From assembly GCF_049446075.1 (NCBI RefSeq), contig NZ_JBMSEB010000001.1, positions 1,984,001-2,048,000 of the forward strand: a stretch of DNA of 64,000 nt. Direction: 5' to 3'. The notes below the pieces were generated by a model. The model was not told the DNA's origin. It did no database searches and worked only from the letters and a program-made list of their open reading frames with translations. Below are positions 1 to 8,717 of this stretch, one piece after another (position 1 is the stretch's first letter; each line of letters begins with the position of its first letter). Made by a program: the position numbers and the translations under genes. This stretch comes from Humibacter sp049446075. GTDB taxonomy: Bacteria; Actinomycetota; Actinomycetes; Actinomycetales; Microbacteriaceae.

Positions 1-297
1 CGCCCGCCGCCTGATCGAGGGGCGGCTCTTGGACCGTTGGCTACGCCCTGAGCCCCTGACGCGTTCGCGCTCAGGCGACGGTAGTACTGACATCCGGCTC
101 CTTCACTAGACCTTCGTCTAGGTCTTAGGGTAAGCCACAGCGAGACCGCTCGGGTAGTCCGGTGGGCTACCTCCGATGGCGGACGGCGACAGCGACGATG
201 TGCCTGGAAAGCCGCGGTATGGCGGGCGATTCGTCTCCGACTCCGAACGTGCGCCGATACAACGCTGTGCGTTGCCTTTACGGGGCGACGCACCGGC
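1..297 (+). promoter_or_regulatory. Structured 5' region of kimA; weak c-di-AMP (ydaO-type) riboswitch candidate
   Basis: No gene is visible here. There is a 6-bp hairpin with a 4-nt loop at 106-121 (CTAGAC/GTCTAG). GGGTAAGCC at 128-136 resembles the ydaO-class GGGUGAAUCC element. The block at 159-182, CCG-GTGG-GCTACCTCCGATGGCGG, resembles the conserved CCGUCAGCUAACCUCGUAGGCG end of that class. A second hairpin (269-276 with 284-291, one G.U pair) sits just before the start codon. The ydaO class is known to control KimA-type transporters, which is why I looked. The match is partial and by eye; 1-105 shows nothing clear. Confidence 0.3.
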
Positions 298-2496
298 TTG
301 ACAGGCATTAGCCAGGTAGTAGTGTCGACCCTCGTGACTACAGAGGGGAGGGTTCCCGGGCTAGACGGTCGCTCCGCAAAACGGTGGCTGATCGGGGAAC
401 CTCTACCCAGCGAAAAGCTCGAGGGCCAGCTCCTTCCGAAGCACCTAGCCCTCCCGATCTTCGCCAGCGACGCACTCTCGTCCGTGGCATACGCACCGCA
501 GGAACTCATGATGGTGCTCCTGATCGGCGGCGTGGCCTTCCTCTCCTACTCCCCGTGGATCGCTCTGGCCGTCGTCGTGCTGCTGCTCACAGTGGTGGCT
601 TCGTACCGGCAGCTGGTCAAGGCGTATCCATCGGGCGGGGGCGACTACGAAGTCGCACACAAGAACCTCGGCGAGAAGGCAGGCGTCGTCGTCGCATCCG
701 CTCTGCTCGTCGACTACGTGATGACGGTCGCCGTCTCCGTCGCCAGCGGCGTGGACAACATCATCTCCGCACTGCCGGAACTCAGCGGATTCCGGGTCGA
801 ACTGGCCGTCGCGTTCGTGGCGCTCATCGCCGCGATGAACCTCAGAGGCGTGCGAGAGGCGAGCAAGGCGTTCGCCATTCCCACGTATGCGTTCATCGCC
901 AGCATCGCCGTCATGATCATCGCGGCGCTCGTGCGAACCGCGGTGGGTGCGGCGCCCGTGGCGGAGTCTGCGCACTACCAGGTCAGGGCCGAAGGCGTCG
1001 CCCAGGCGGCGATGATTCTTCTGCTGCTGCGGGCGTTCTCGAGCGGATGCTCCGCCCTCACCGGCGTCGAGGCCGTCGCCAACGGAGTGCCCGCCTTCCG
1101 CACGCCGAAGATCCGCAACGCTCGCACCACGCTGCTCATGATGGGCGGCATCGCGGTGTTCCTGTTCGCGGGACTCATGCTCATCTCGCTCATCGCAGGC
1201 GTGCATTACGCAGAGAACCCGTGCGACCTCATCGGGTGGAAGCAGTGTGCGACGCAGCCGCAGCGGTCGCTTATCGCGCAGCTGGCATCCGCCACGTTCG
1301 GCAACAACTCGATCCCGTTCTTCATCGTGCAGGCGGCCACTGCGGTGGTGCTGCTGCTTGCCGCCAACACGGCGTTCAACGGATTCCCGTTGCTCGGCTC
1401 GGTTCTCGCGCGCGACTCGTACGCGCCGAAGGCTCTCTCAACGCGCGGCGACCGCCTGGTGTTCTCGAACGGTGTGATCGCGCTCGCGCTCGCTGCGATC
1501 CTGCTTCTGATCATCTATCAGGCGAACCTGACCAACCTGATCCAGCTGTACATCATCGGCGTCTTCGTCTCGTTCACGCTCGGCCAGTCCGGCATGGTGA
1601 AGCACTGGATCACGCTGCTGCGAGGCGGTGCGCGCGAGCGGGTGAGCATCATCCGTTCGCTGTGCATCAACGCGTTCGGGGCCGTGCTCACGTTCAGCGT
1701 GCTCGTTGTGGTGACCATCACCAAGTTCACGCACGGCGCGTGGCTCGTATTCATCATGATGCCCGTGCTGTTCCTGCTCATGCTCGGCGTGAACAGGTAC
1801 TACCGCGACGTGGCCAAAGAGGTCGAGGTGGATCCGACCACCACCTTCGGCTCGAGCGGCGACCACGCCGTCGTGCTCGTCGGCAAGATGCAGAAGCCCG
1901 TGCTGAAAGCGCTCGACTACGCCATCGCCGCCCGGCACCAGTCGATCGAGGCCGTGCACATCTCGGTCGACGAGGAGTCCACGGAAGCGCTGCAGAAGCA
2001 GTGGCGCGACATGAACATCCACGTGCCACTGACCATCATCGAGTCGCCATACCGCGACTTCGGCATCCCGCTCATCAAGTACATCAAGCACCGGCGCGAG
2101 GAGCACGGCTCCGAAGTCACGACCGTCTATCTGCCGCAGTACATCGTCGGCCACTGGTGGGAGAGTTTCCTGCACAACCACCGGGCCCGCCGCATCTCGA
2201 AGCAGCTCATGCTCGTGCACGGCGTGACCATCGCCCTCGTGCCGTGGCTGCTGGACTCCTCCGAGCTCATCTACGGACGTCGCTCGCGGCCGCTGCCCGG
2301 ACAGGACCGCCGAGGCGAGCCGATCCGCGCCGTCCCGCGCCGTCCTCTCGCTCCCGCAGCGCCCGGCGGAGCGGGACGCGGCAGGAGGGATGCCTCCACC
2401 ACGGCCCCGACACCGACCGAAGCCTCCGGTCAGGCAGATGCGCAGTCCCCCGCGCAAGGCGAGCGCAAGACACCCACGCACGCCAGCCACCGCTGA
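298..2496 (+). CDS. kimA: KimA-type potassium importer (APC/KUP-like permease)
   Basis: Integral membrane protein of up to 732 residues that should import K+ by proton symport. The N-terminal part (RWLIGEPLPSE, then SDALSSVAY, YRQLVKAYPSGGGDY and LLVDYVMTVAVS) matches the Bacillus KimA (YdaO) family almost motif for motif. About 12 membrane segments occupy residues 45-500. A cytosolic universal-stress-like domain follows (about 520-660), then a basic, disordered tail. KimA is known to be shut off by c-di-AMP at RNA and protein level. The TTG at 298 is the longest start; GTG at 322, with AGG five bases upstream, or GTG at 334 fit family length better. No partner gene is adjacent. Confidence 0.8.
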   Translation: MTGISQVVVSTLVTTEGRVPGLDGRSAKRWLIGEPLPSEKLEGQLLPKHLALPIFASDALSSVAYAPQELMMVLLIGGVAFLSYSPWIALAVVVLLLTVVASYRQLVKAYPSGGGDYEVAHKNLGEKAGVVVASALLVDYVMTVAVSVASGVDNIISALPELSGFRVELAVAFVALIAAMNLRGVREASKAFAIPTYAFIASIAVMIIAALVRTAVGAAPVAESAHYQVRAEGVAQAAMILLLLRAFSSGCSALTGVEAVANGVPAFRTPKIRNARTTLLMMGGIAVFLFAGLMLISLIAGVHYAENPCDLIGWKQCATQPQRSLIAQLASATFGNNSIPFFIVQAATAVVLLLAANTAFNGFPLLGSVLARDSYAPKALSTRGDRLVFSNGVIALALAAILLLIIYQANLTNLIQLYIIGVFVSFTLGQSGMVKHWITLLRGGARERVSIIRSLCINAFGAVLTFSVLVVVTITKFTHGAWLVFIMMPVLFLLMLGVNRYYRDVAKEVEVDPTTTFGSSGDHAVVLVGKMQKPVLKALDYAIAARHQSIEAVHISVDEESTEALQKQWRDMNIHVPLTIIESPYRDFGIPLIKYIKHRREEHGSEVTTVYLPQYIVGHWWESFLHNHRARRISKQLMLVHGVTIALVPWLLDSSELIYGRRSRPLPGQDRRGEPIRAVPRRPLAPAAPGGAGRGRRDASTTAPTPTEASGQADAQSPAQGERKTPTHASHR

Positions 2497-2506
2497 AGCA
2501 CACCTC

Positions 2507-2570
2507 GCGTTTCACCTGCAGAAATGGCGAGCACGGGCGCCCCAACGCGCCATTTCTGCAGGTGAAACGC
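2507..2570. repeat. Perfect 23-bp intergenic inverted repeat
   Basis: Arms 2507-2529 and 2548-2570 are exact reverse complements (23 of 23) around an 18-nt spacer. It lies between the stop of the permease and the start of the LigD-like gene, both on the plus strand. There is no T-tract, so it is not a standard intrinsic terminator, although it could stop or stabilise transcripts. Similar long palindromes lie in three other spacers of this window (18904, 53569, 58206). Confidence 0.85.
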
Positions 2571-2615
2571 ACCGCGGGATGCGCAGCGCCCGGCCTGCTG
2601 GCCTAGCTTGGCAGC

Positions 2616-3848
2616 ATGAGCGCGAAGTCCGAGACGTTCCTCGAGGTCGACGGGCACGAGGTGCGCATCTCGCATCCGGACAAGGTGGTGTTCCCCGAGC
2701 CTGGCCTGACAAAGCTCGACCTCGCCAGCTACTACGTCGCGGTCGCCGACGGTGCGCTCCGCGGAGCGGGCGGCCGCCCCATGGTCCTGAAGCGGTTCGT
2801 GAAGGGGCTGTCTCACGAACCGTTCTTCCAGAAGCGAGTGCCGGACGGGCATCCGTCGTACATCGACACCGCCACGCTGCACTATGCGAGCGGCACCTCG
2901 GCCGAGGAGGCCGTCGTGCGGGATGCCGCAGGCCTTGCGTGGGTGTCGAATCTCGGATGCCTCGACCTCAACCCGCATGCCGTGCGGGCCGAAGACCTTG
3001 ACCACCCGGACGAGCTGAGGGTCGACCTCGACCCGATGCCGGGCGTCGACTGGTCGCAGATCGTGGACGCGGCGTTCATCGCGCGCGAGGTGCTCGAGGA
3101 CCACGGGCTCGTCGGCTGGCCGAAGACGAGCGGATCGCGCGGGTTGCACATCCTCGTGCGCATCGCGCCGAAGTGGGACTTCGCTGCGGTGCGACTGGCT
3201 GCCGAGACGCTGGCTCGTGAGGTGGAGAGCCGGGCACCTGGCCTCGCGACCGCGCGGTGGTGGAAGGAAGAACGCGGCGAAAGCGTGTTCGTCGACTTCA
3301 ACCAGAACGCGAAGGACCGCACCGTGGCATCCGCGTATTCCGTGCGGGCGGTGCCCGACGCCCGCGTCTCGACGCCCTTGGACTGGGACGAGGTGCGGTC
3401 GCGCAGGCCGGAGGAGTTCACGGTTCCCACCGTTCTGCAGCGGTTCTCGGAGCGCGGCGACGCGCATGCAGGCATCGACAAGGCGGCCGGCTCGCTTGAC
3501 GCGCTTCTGGCGCTGGCCGAGCGCATGGGCCCGGCTGAAAAGCCGCCGCGCGCGGGCGACGGCGCGGGACGTCGCGTCTCGGCGATGCCGCTCATCGAGA
3601 TCGCCCGCACGAGAACGAGGCCCGAAGCACTCGACGCGCTCGAGCGATGGAAAGCTGAGCATGCGGATGCCGCCGCCCACCTGCATCCTGCGGACGAGCT
3701 CGTCGACGGCATGCGCGGCTCGAGCTCGCTCTGGTACCGCGTGCGGGTCAACCTGCAACACGTGCCCGAGGGCGAGCGGCCCGCGCAGGGTCCGCTGCTG
3801 GCCGACTACGACCCCTGGTCCGGGCGGGAGCGGCCTGGTCGAGCGTGA
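2616..3848 (+). CDS. Stand-alone LigD-type polymerase/primase domain (archaeo-eukaryotic primase fold)
   Basis: A 410-residue protein equivalent to the polymerase domain of bacterial LigD, which fills and tailors DNA ends in non-homologous end joining. It starts with the family signature HEVRISHPDKVVFPE (residues 14-28). The catalytic Asp pair is RVDLDPMPG near residue 135. SGSRGLHILVR (about 170) is the nucleotide-binding SGxxGxH motif, and VFVDFNQN (about 225) supplies the third acidic residue. The C-terminal 100 residues resemble the region that follows PolDom in other stand-alone actinobacterial proteins. There is no ligase, phosphoesterase or Ku gene nearby, so it acts alone or with partners elsewhere. 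The ATG follows a weak ribosome site. Confidence 0.85.
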   Translation: MSAKSETFLEVDGHEVRISHPDKVVFPEPGLTKLDLASYYVAVADGALRGAGGRPMVLKRFVKGLSHEPFFQKRVPDGHPSYIDTATLHYASGTSAEEAVVRDAAGLAWVSNLGCLDLNPHAVRAEDLDHPDELRVDLDPMPGVDWSQIVDAAFIAREVLEDHGLVGWPKTSGSRGLHILVRIAPKWDFAAVRLAAETLAREVESRAPGLATARWWKEERGESVFVDFNQNAKDRTVASAYSVRAVPDARVSTPLDWDEVRSRRPEEFTVPTVLQRFSERGDAHAGIDKAAGSLDALLALAERMGPAEKPPRAGDGAGRRVSAMPLIEIARTRTRPEALDALERWKAEHADAAAHLHPADELVDGMRGSSSLWYRVRVNLQHVPEGERPAQGPLLADYDPWSGRERPGRA

Positions 3849-3988
3849 TCGGGTGCCGCGACGGACCTGAGTGCCAGGCCGCGCTCAGGCGGTGATCCGC
3901 GTCGGGTTCCGCGTGTCGCGCCACGTGACCGGGGTGTCGCAGGGAATCTCCGCACGAACGCCGGTCGCTGACGCGCTGGAAGGCTGGC

Positions 3989-5005
3989 TCAGCGCGGGTC
4001 CGGCACGACCGGAGGGTGAGACGAGCGCACGACGAGCTCCGGGGTGATCAGGCGGTGACTTGGGGAGTCCGGGTCGGCATCCACGAGCAAGGACAGCACC
4101 GCCCCGGCCACCTCCTCGAGCCGTTGATCCACGCTCGAGAACCCCATGGCCTCCGATACTGGGGTGTTGTCGAAGCCGATCACCGGTGTCGCACCGTTCG
4201 TCTGCACCACAGCGCCGAGCGCAAGGCCGTCGCTGGCGGCGACGACGGCATCCAGATCGGGCACACGATCCAGGAGGCGCGCGGATGCCTCTCGCGCGGC
4301 CGTCACCCTGTCGACCGCCGTCTCGCGCAGCGACTCCAGCCCATCCGCCAGCCCGGCAGCAGTCATGGCGTCGCGCCACCCCGCTTCCCGTTCGCCGCCC
4401 GTGTCTGAACCCGACGGCCAGCCGAGGAACCCGATGCGCGTCATGCCGCGCTCCAGCAACGACTCCGTCGCGGCGCGTACACCGGCGCGCCCGTCGACGT
4501 CGACCCAGGCATGGCGCGGATCGTTCATGTCGTCGATGCCCCACGGCCTGCCGAAAGTGACGAAGGTCTGACCGTGCTCGATGAGCCACTCCGTGCGCGG
4601 ATCGTCATGGAACGTGGCGGTCAAGACGAAGGCATCGACATCGGATCCGTCGATGAGACGGCCGAACTGCCTGATCTCGTCCTCTGGCCCGGTCGCAGTG
4701 AAGAGCAGGATGCGCAGGCCGACAGCATCCGCGCCCTCCGTGAGCGCGTGCAGGAAGCGGTCGAGGATCGAGCCCGATATGCCGTCGAGCATCGGGTCGA
4801 GGCGGATGCCGATGGTCGAGCTCTTCTGCGTGCGCAGCCGGCGGGCCGAGGCGTGCGGTCGGTATCCGAGGCTGTCGATCGCCTGATGCACGCGCTCCCT
4901 GGTGTCCGGCCGCACGATGTCCGGCGAATTGAGCACGTTCGAGACCGTCTGACGCGAGACGCCGGCCACACGTGCGACGTCTTGAACGGTAGGCAGCTTG
5001 GACAT
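3989..5005 (-). CDS. LacI-family transcriptional regulator of the adjacent sugar ABC operon
   Basis: 338 residues. The N-terminal helix-turn-helix and hinge helix are clear (TVQDVARVAGVSRQTVSNVLN, then RPHASARRLRTQKS). A periplasmic-binding-protein-like sugar domain follows, with the usual SIGIRLDP-like start and FGRPWG/DDMNDP segment. The gene is divergent from the solute-binding-protein gene at 5392, so it most likely represses that operon and its own gene through the paired palindromes at 5276-5320. The ribosome site AGGAG lies eight bases before the ATG. The inducer is not deducible; the debranching-type enzyme downstream suggests an alpha-glucan oligosaccharide. Confidence 0.88.
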   Translation of the reverse strand: MSKLPTVQDVARVAGVSRQTVSNVLNSPDIVRPDTRERVHQAIDSLGYRPHASARRLRTQKSSTIGIRLDPMLDGISGSILDRFLHALTEGADAVGLRILLFTATGPEDEIRQFGRLIDGSDVDAFVLTATFHDDPRTEWLIEHGQTFVTFGRPWGIDDMNDPRHAWVDVDGRAGVRAATESLLERGMTRIGFLGWPSGSDTGGEREAGWRDAMTAAGLADGLESLRETAVDRVTAAREASARLLDRVPDLDAVVAASDGLALGAVVQTNGATPVIGFDNTPVSEAMGFSSVDQRLEEVAGAVLSLLVDADPDSPSHRLITPELVVRSSHPPVVPDPR

Positions 5006-5232
5006 CTGCTGCTCCTCTCCGTCGGTGCGTCTTCGTCGGTGCGGTCGTGGCTCTTGGTGTGTCGGTTCTGGGATCCACCCCTACCCGTCGCCCACACAGT
5101 GAACGCGGTCGGCGCTCGTCACCGAGACCGTACCCGCACGCCTGGACGATGAGCGTCACCACCGTCTCGGCGCGCCAAGCTGGTCTCGTTCGTGGGCCGG
5201 GCATCGCCTCCACTCACGTTGTCAGCGGAGGC

Positions 5233-5262
5233 TTGACACGGCATCCCGCGCCGAATTAGTTT
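5233..5262 (+). promoter_or_regulatory. Probable promoter of the sugar ABC operon
   Basis: TTGACA (5233-5238) is a consensus -35 hexamer. TAGTTT (5257-5262), 18 bp away, is the best -10. The operator pair begins 13 bp downstream, as expected for LacI-type repression. The rest of the 386-bp gap between the two divergent starts (5006-5232) shows nothing I can name beyond a short direct repeat CGTCGGTGCG. Confidence 0.5.
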
Positions 5263-5275
5263 GACCGTACACGCA

Positions 5276-5320
5276 TTTGAACGATCAAACCAGCAACGTC
5301 GGAGAATTTGATCGTTCAAG
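5276..5320. promoter_or_regulatory. Two LacI-type operators in inverted orientation
   Basis: TTTGAACGATCAAA (5276-5289) and TTTGATCGTTCAAG (5307-5320) are near reverse complements of each other. Each is itself a palindrome with the central CG typical of LacI-family sites. Centre-to-centre distance is 31 bp, about three helical turns, so two dimers could bind on one face. A half-site TTTGACCGT lies at 5260-5268, over the putative -10. Confidence 0.6.
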
Positions 5321-5391
5321 AGCCGCGCTGACGCGGAGGTCCCGCAGCGGCGCGGTTCAGCACCAGACCACGCACACGAGGAGTCACACAA

Positions 5392-6636
5392 ATGCAAAGA
5401 CGCACACGATGGCTGGCGTCGGGCGCGCTCGCGGTAGCCACCGCGCTCGCCCTCACGGCCTGCGGTTCCGGATTCAGCAGCGGAAGCTCGACGAGCGGGT
5501 CGCTCACCTCGTCGAAGAAGCCGCTCACGGTCATGATCGGCTCGAGCGGCGACGCCGAGACCAAGGCTGTGACGGATGCCGTCGCATCCTGGTCCAAGTC
5601 CTCGGGCACCGGGGCGAAGGTGATCAACACCAACAACCTCGACCAGCAGCTCGCGCAAGGCTTCGCCGCGAAGAAGCCCGCGGATGTCTTCTACCTGTCG
5701 ACGGGATCGCTTGCGGGCTACGCGGCGAACGGATCGCTGCTCGCGTACGGCGACCAGCTGAAGGACAAGAGCGACTTCTATCCGTCGCTCGTCAAGAACT
5801 TCACGTACAACGGCAAGCTGTACTGCGCGCCCAAGGACTTCTCGACGCTGCAACTGATCATCAACAATGACGACTGGAAGGCGGCCGGCCTCACCTCCTC
5901 CGACTACCCGAAGACCTGGGATCAGCTGGACGCCGTCGCGAAGAAGCTCAGCACCGACGGCCGCACAGGCCTCGTGGTGAGCGGCCAGTACGAGCGCCTC
6001 GGCGCCTTCATGGTGGAGGCGGGCGGCAACCTCATGAACGACGCCAGCACCAAGGTGACGGCCAACAGCGATGCCAACGTCAAGGCGCTCGACTTCGCCA
6101 AGCAGATGCTCAACGACGGCGCCATGAAGTTCGCTGCCGACGTGGGAGCCGGCTGGGGCGGCGAGGCGTTCGGCAAGAACCTCGGGGCGATGACCATCGA
6201 GGGCAACTGGATCTCCGGCGCCATGCAGACCGACTACCCGAACGTGAAGTACACGGTCGTGCCGCTTCCTTCCGGCTCAGCGGGCAAGGGCACGCTGCAG
6301 TTCACCAACTGCTGGGGCATCGCCGCAGACAGCCCCAACCAGAAGGCGGCCCTCGACCTGGTGCAGAAGCTCACGAGCAAGGATGACCAGCTCGGGTTCG
6401 CGAAGGCGTTCGGCGTGATGCCCTCCATCCAGTCCGCAGCCTCTGAGTGGAAGAAGCTCTACCCGCAGTTCACGCCGTTCCTCGATGCCGCGTCGTACGC
6501 CAAGGGCGTGCCCACGGTGAAGGGCGCATCGGATGTCATCGCCGACCTCGACTCGAAGATCGGGCAGCTGAAGGCGAACGACCCGAAGACGATCCTCGAC
6601 GCCACGCAGAACAACCTCCAAGCGCTGCTGAAGTAG
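5392..6636 (+). CDS. Sugar ABC transporter, substrate-binding lipoprotein (MalE-like)
   Basis: 414 residues. The signal peptide ends in the lipobox LTAC (Cys about residue 24), so the mature protein is a membrane-anchored lipoprotein on the outer face. The family 1 solute-binding fold is recognisable from the extended N-terminal strand (KPLTVMIGSS), the ADVFYLSTGSLAGYA segment and GAMTIEGNWISGAM. An AGGAG ribosome site sits well before the ATG. It is the first gene of an operon of binding protein, two permeases and debranching-type enzyme. No ATPase gene is present; in actinobacteria such systems borrow the shared ATPase MsiK. Confidence 0.9.
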   Translation: MQRRTRWLASGALAVATALALTACGSGFSSGSSTSGSLTSSKKPLTVMIGSSGDAETKAVTDAVASWSKSSGTGAKVINTNNLDQQLAQGFAAKKPADVFYLSTGSLAGYAANGSLLAYGDQLKDKSDFYPSLVKNFTYNGKLYCAPKDFSTLQLIINNDDWKAAGLTSSDYPKTWDQLDAVAKKLSTDGRTGLVVSGQYERLGAFMVEAGGNLMNDASTKVTANSDANVKALDFAKQMLNDGAMKFAADVGAGWGGEAFGKNLGAMTIEGNWISGAMQTDYPNVKYTVVPLPSGSAGKGTLQFTNCWGIAADSPNQKAALDLVQKLTSKDDQLGFAKAFGVMPSIQSAASEWKKLYPQFTPFLDAASYAKGVPTVKGASDVIADLDSKIGQLKANDPKTILDATQNNLQALLK

Positions 6637-6643
6637 AGCCGAA

Positions 6644-7786
6644 GTGGCGACAATGACTGCGACAACGCACGCGCCTCGTCGTGCCGGGTTCGGGGGGATC
6701 CGGCGCGGCGAGGCGGCGTCCGGCTGGCTGTTCACAGCGCCGGTGCTCATCATCCTCGGCGTCTTTCTCGTGATCCCCGTGGTCATGGCGCTCTGGGTGA
6801 GCTTCTCCGACTGGGGCGGACGTGGAAGCCCGTTCTCGTCGGACGTGCACTTCGTCGGACTCGAGAACTACTCGAAGCTGCTGGCGGGCGGCGGCCTGGC
6901 CGAGAGCGACTTCGGCACCTCGCTGAAGAACAACGTCTGGTACGTGATCTTCGTGGTGCCGCTGCAGACCGCGCTCTCGCTCGTGCTCGCGCTGCTGGTG
7001 AACAGGGCGCTGCTGCGCGGGCGCGGATTCTTCCGAACGGCGTACTACTTTCCGTCGGTGACCAGCTCCGTGGCCATCACGGTGCTGTGGCTGTTCCTGT
7101 TCAGCACAACGGGCACCGTCAACCAGGTGCTCGGCTCGCTCGGCATCAAGGGGCCGAACTGGTTCAACGAGCCGAGCGGGGTCGTCCAAGACGGGCTTGC
7201 CACGCTCGGGGTGCACCAGGGGCCGGCGTTCCTCACGCAGAACTCCTTCCTCGGCGTCTCGTTCTGGGATTGGCTCGGCGGGCCGTCGGTCGCCATGTTC
7301 GCCTTCATCGTCATGGCGGTCTTTACGACGAGCGGCACCTTCATGCTGCTCTTCGTGGCCGCCCTGCAGAACCTCAGCCCCGACATCGACGAGGCGGCGA
7401 TGATGGACGGCGCAGGCGGCTGGAAGCGATTCTGGCGGGTGACACTCCCCCAGTTGCGGCCGACGCTGTTCACGGTGCTCACGCTCGGGCTCATCGGATG
7501 CTGGCAGGTGTTCGACCAGATCTACACCGGTACGCAAGGCAACCCGGCAAAGACCACTCTCACGCCGGCGTACCTGTCGTACCAGAGCGCATTCCAGAAC
7601 CAGGCGTGGGGACAGGGCGCAGCCATCGCGTTCATCCTGTTCGTGATCATCGTGGCGTTCACCCTGCTACAGCGCTGGATTCTGCGCGACAAGAAGGTGT
7701 CGAGGCGCAGGCAGCTGGCGTACTCGCCCGAGATGGCCGCGCGCACGGCGTCGACCGCGCGGACCACGGGAGGTGGCGCACGATGA
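6644..7786 (+). CDS. Sugar ABC transporter permease (MalF-like)
   Basis: 380 residues, starting GTG seven bases after the binding-protein stop. Six membrane segments are apparent. The conserved coupling loop, which contacts the ATPase, reads EAAMMDGAGGWKRFWRVTLP (about 245-265), the EAA motif of MalF/UgpA-type permeases. The periplasmic loop after the third membrane helix is unusually long (about 140-215). The last bases overlap the next gene by ATGA, indicating translational coupling. Confidence 0.9.
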   Translation: MATMTATTHAPRRAGFGGIRRGEAASGWLFTAPVLIILGVFLVIPVVMALWVSFSDWGGRGSPFSSDVHFVGLENYSKLLAGGGLAESDFGTSLKNNVWYVIFVVPLQTALSLVLALLVNRALLRGRGFFRTAYYFPSVTSSVAITVLWLFLFSTTGTVNQVLGSLGIKGPNWFNEPSGVVQDGLATLGVHQGPAFLTQNSFLGVSFWDWLGGPSVAMFAFIVMAVFTTSGTFMLLFVAALQNLSPDIDEAAMMDGAGGWKRFWRVTLPQLRPTLFTVLTLGLIGCWQVFDQIYTGTQGNPAKTTLTPAYLSYQSAFQNQAWGQGAAIAFILFVIIVAFTLLQRWILRDKKVSRRRQLAYSPEMAARTASTARTTGGGAR

Positions 7787-8700
7787 CGTCGACGCAGACG
7801 CAGGCACCGGTCGTGGCCGCTGCGATGGGCGGCAACGGGCATCCGCGTGGAGGCACGGCGCGGCGCGTGAGCGGCAAGATGATGGCCGGTCGCCTCGTGC
7901 TGTACGTGGTGCTGATCGCGATCGCGGCGATCTACATCTACCCGTTCCTGATCCAGGTGGTCACCTCGTTCAAAACGGATCCGGATGCCGCGTCGAACGC
8001 AGCTTCACTGGTTCCGCAGACCTGGACGACCGCCGCCTACCAGAAGCTGTTCGTCAACTCGGACTTTCCGCTCTGGTTCAAGAACTCGGTGATCGTCACG
8101 GTGTTCGTGACCATCGGACGCGTGTTCTTCGACTCGCTGGCCGGCTATGCGCTCGCGCGTCTGCACTTTCGCGGCCGCAACGTTGTGTTCGCGGGCCTCG
8201 TCGCCGTGATGAGCGTGCCGCTCGTGGTGCTGCTCATTCCGAAGTTCCTGGTGATCAACACCCTGGGCATCTACGACTCGTACGCGGGCATGATCCTGCC
8301 GCTGCTGGTCGACGCCGCGGGTGTCTTCATCATGAAGAACTTCTTCGAGTCCATACCGGCGAGCGTGGAGGAGCAGGCTCGCATCGACGGCGCCGGCACG
8401 TTCCGGGTGTTCTGGTCGGTCGTGCTGCCCATGGCGACCCCTGCGCTGATCACGATCGTGATCCTGTCGTTCCAGGGCTCGTGGAACGAGCTCAGCCACT
8501 TCATCATCTCCACGCAGAGCCCGCAGCTGACCACGCTGACCAAGGGAGTGGCATCGCTCGCCAGCGGCGCGCTCAGCCAAGGCACCCAATATCCGCTCAA
8601 GCTCGCGGCGGCCGCCATCATGACCATTCCGGTCGCCGTCGTGTTCTTCATCTTCCAGCGCCGCATCATGAACACCAGCGAGGGAGCGGTGAAGGAATAG
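7783..8700 (+). CDS. Sugar ABC transporter permease (MalG-like)
   Basis: 305 residues from the ATG that overlaps the upstream stop (ATGA). Membrane segments begin at about residue 30. The EAA loop is EEQARIDGAGTFRVFWSVVLP (about 200), typical of MalG/UgpE partners. The C-terminus is FQRRIMNTSEGAVKE, as in many actinobacterial homologues. It forms the heterodimeric channel with the preceding permease. Confidence 0.9.
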   Translation: MTSTQTQAPVVAAAMGGNGHPRGGTARRVSGKMMAGRLVLYVVLIAIAAIYIYPFLIQVVTSFKTDPDAASNAASLVPQTWTTAAYQKLFVNSDFPLWFKNSVIVTVFVTIGRVFFDSLAGYALARLHFRGRNVVFAGLVAVMSVPLVVLLIPKFLVINTLGIYDSYAGMILPLLVDAAGVFIMKNFFESIPASVEEQARIDGAGTFRVFWSVVLPMATPALITIVILSFQGSWNELSHFIISTQSPQLTTLTKGVASLASGALSQGTQYPLKLAAAAIMTIPVAVVFFIFQRRIMNTSEGAVKE

Positions 8701-8717
8701 TGACACCGAAGGGAAGC

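Noticed and set aside
100..260. M-box magnesium riboswitch before kimA
   Set aside because: The conserved internal words of that class are missing; only a short UAGG-like match was present.
1438..2490. A 350-codon open frame on the minus strand opposite kimA
   Set aside because: It is the antisense shadow of a clear KimA coding sequence; its translation is rich in His, Asp and Arg with no fold-like pattern.
2507..2570. Ordinary intrinsic terminator
   Set aside because: Arms are far longer than needed and there is no T-tract on either side.
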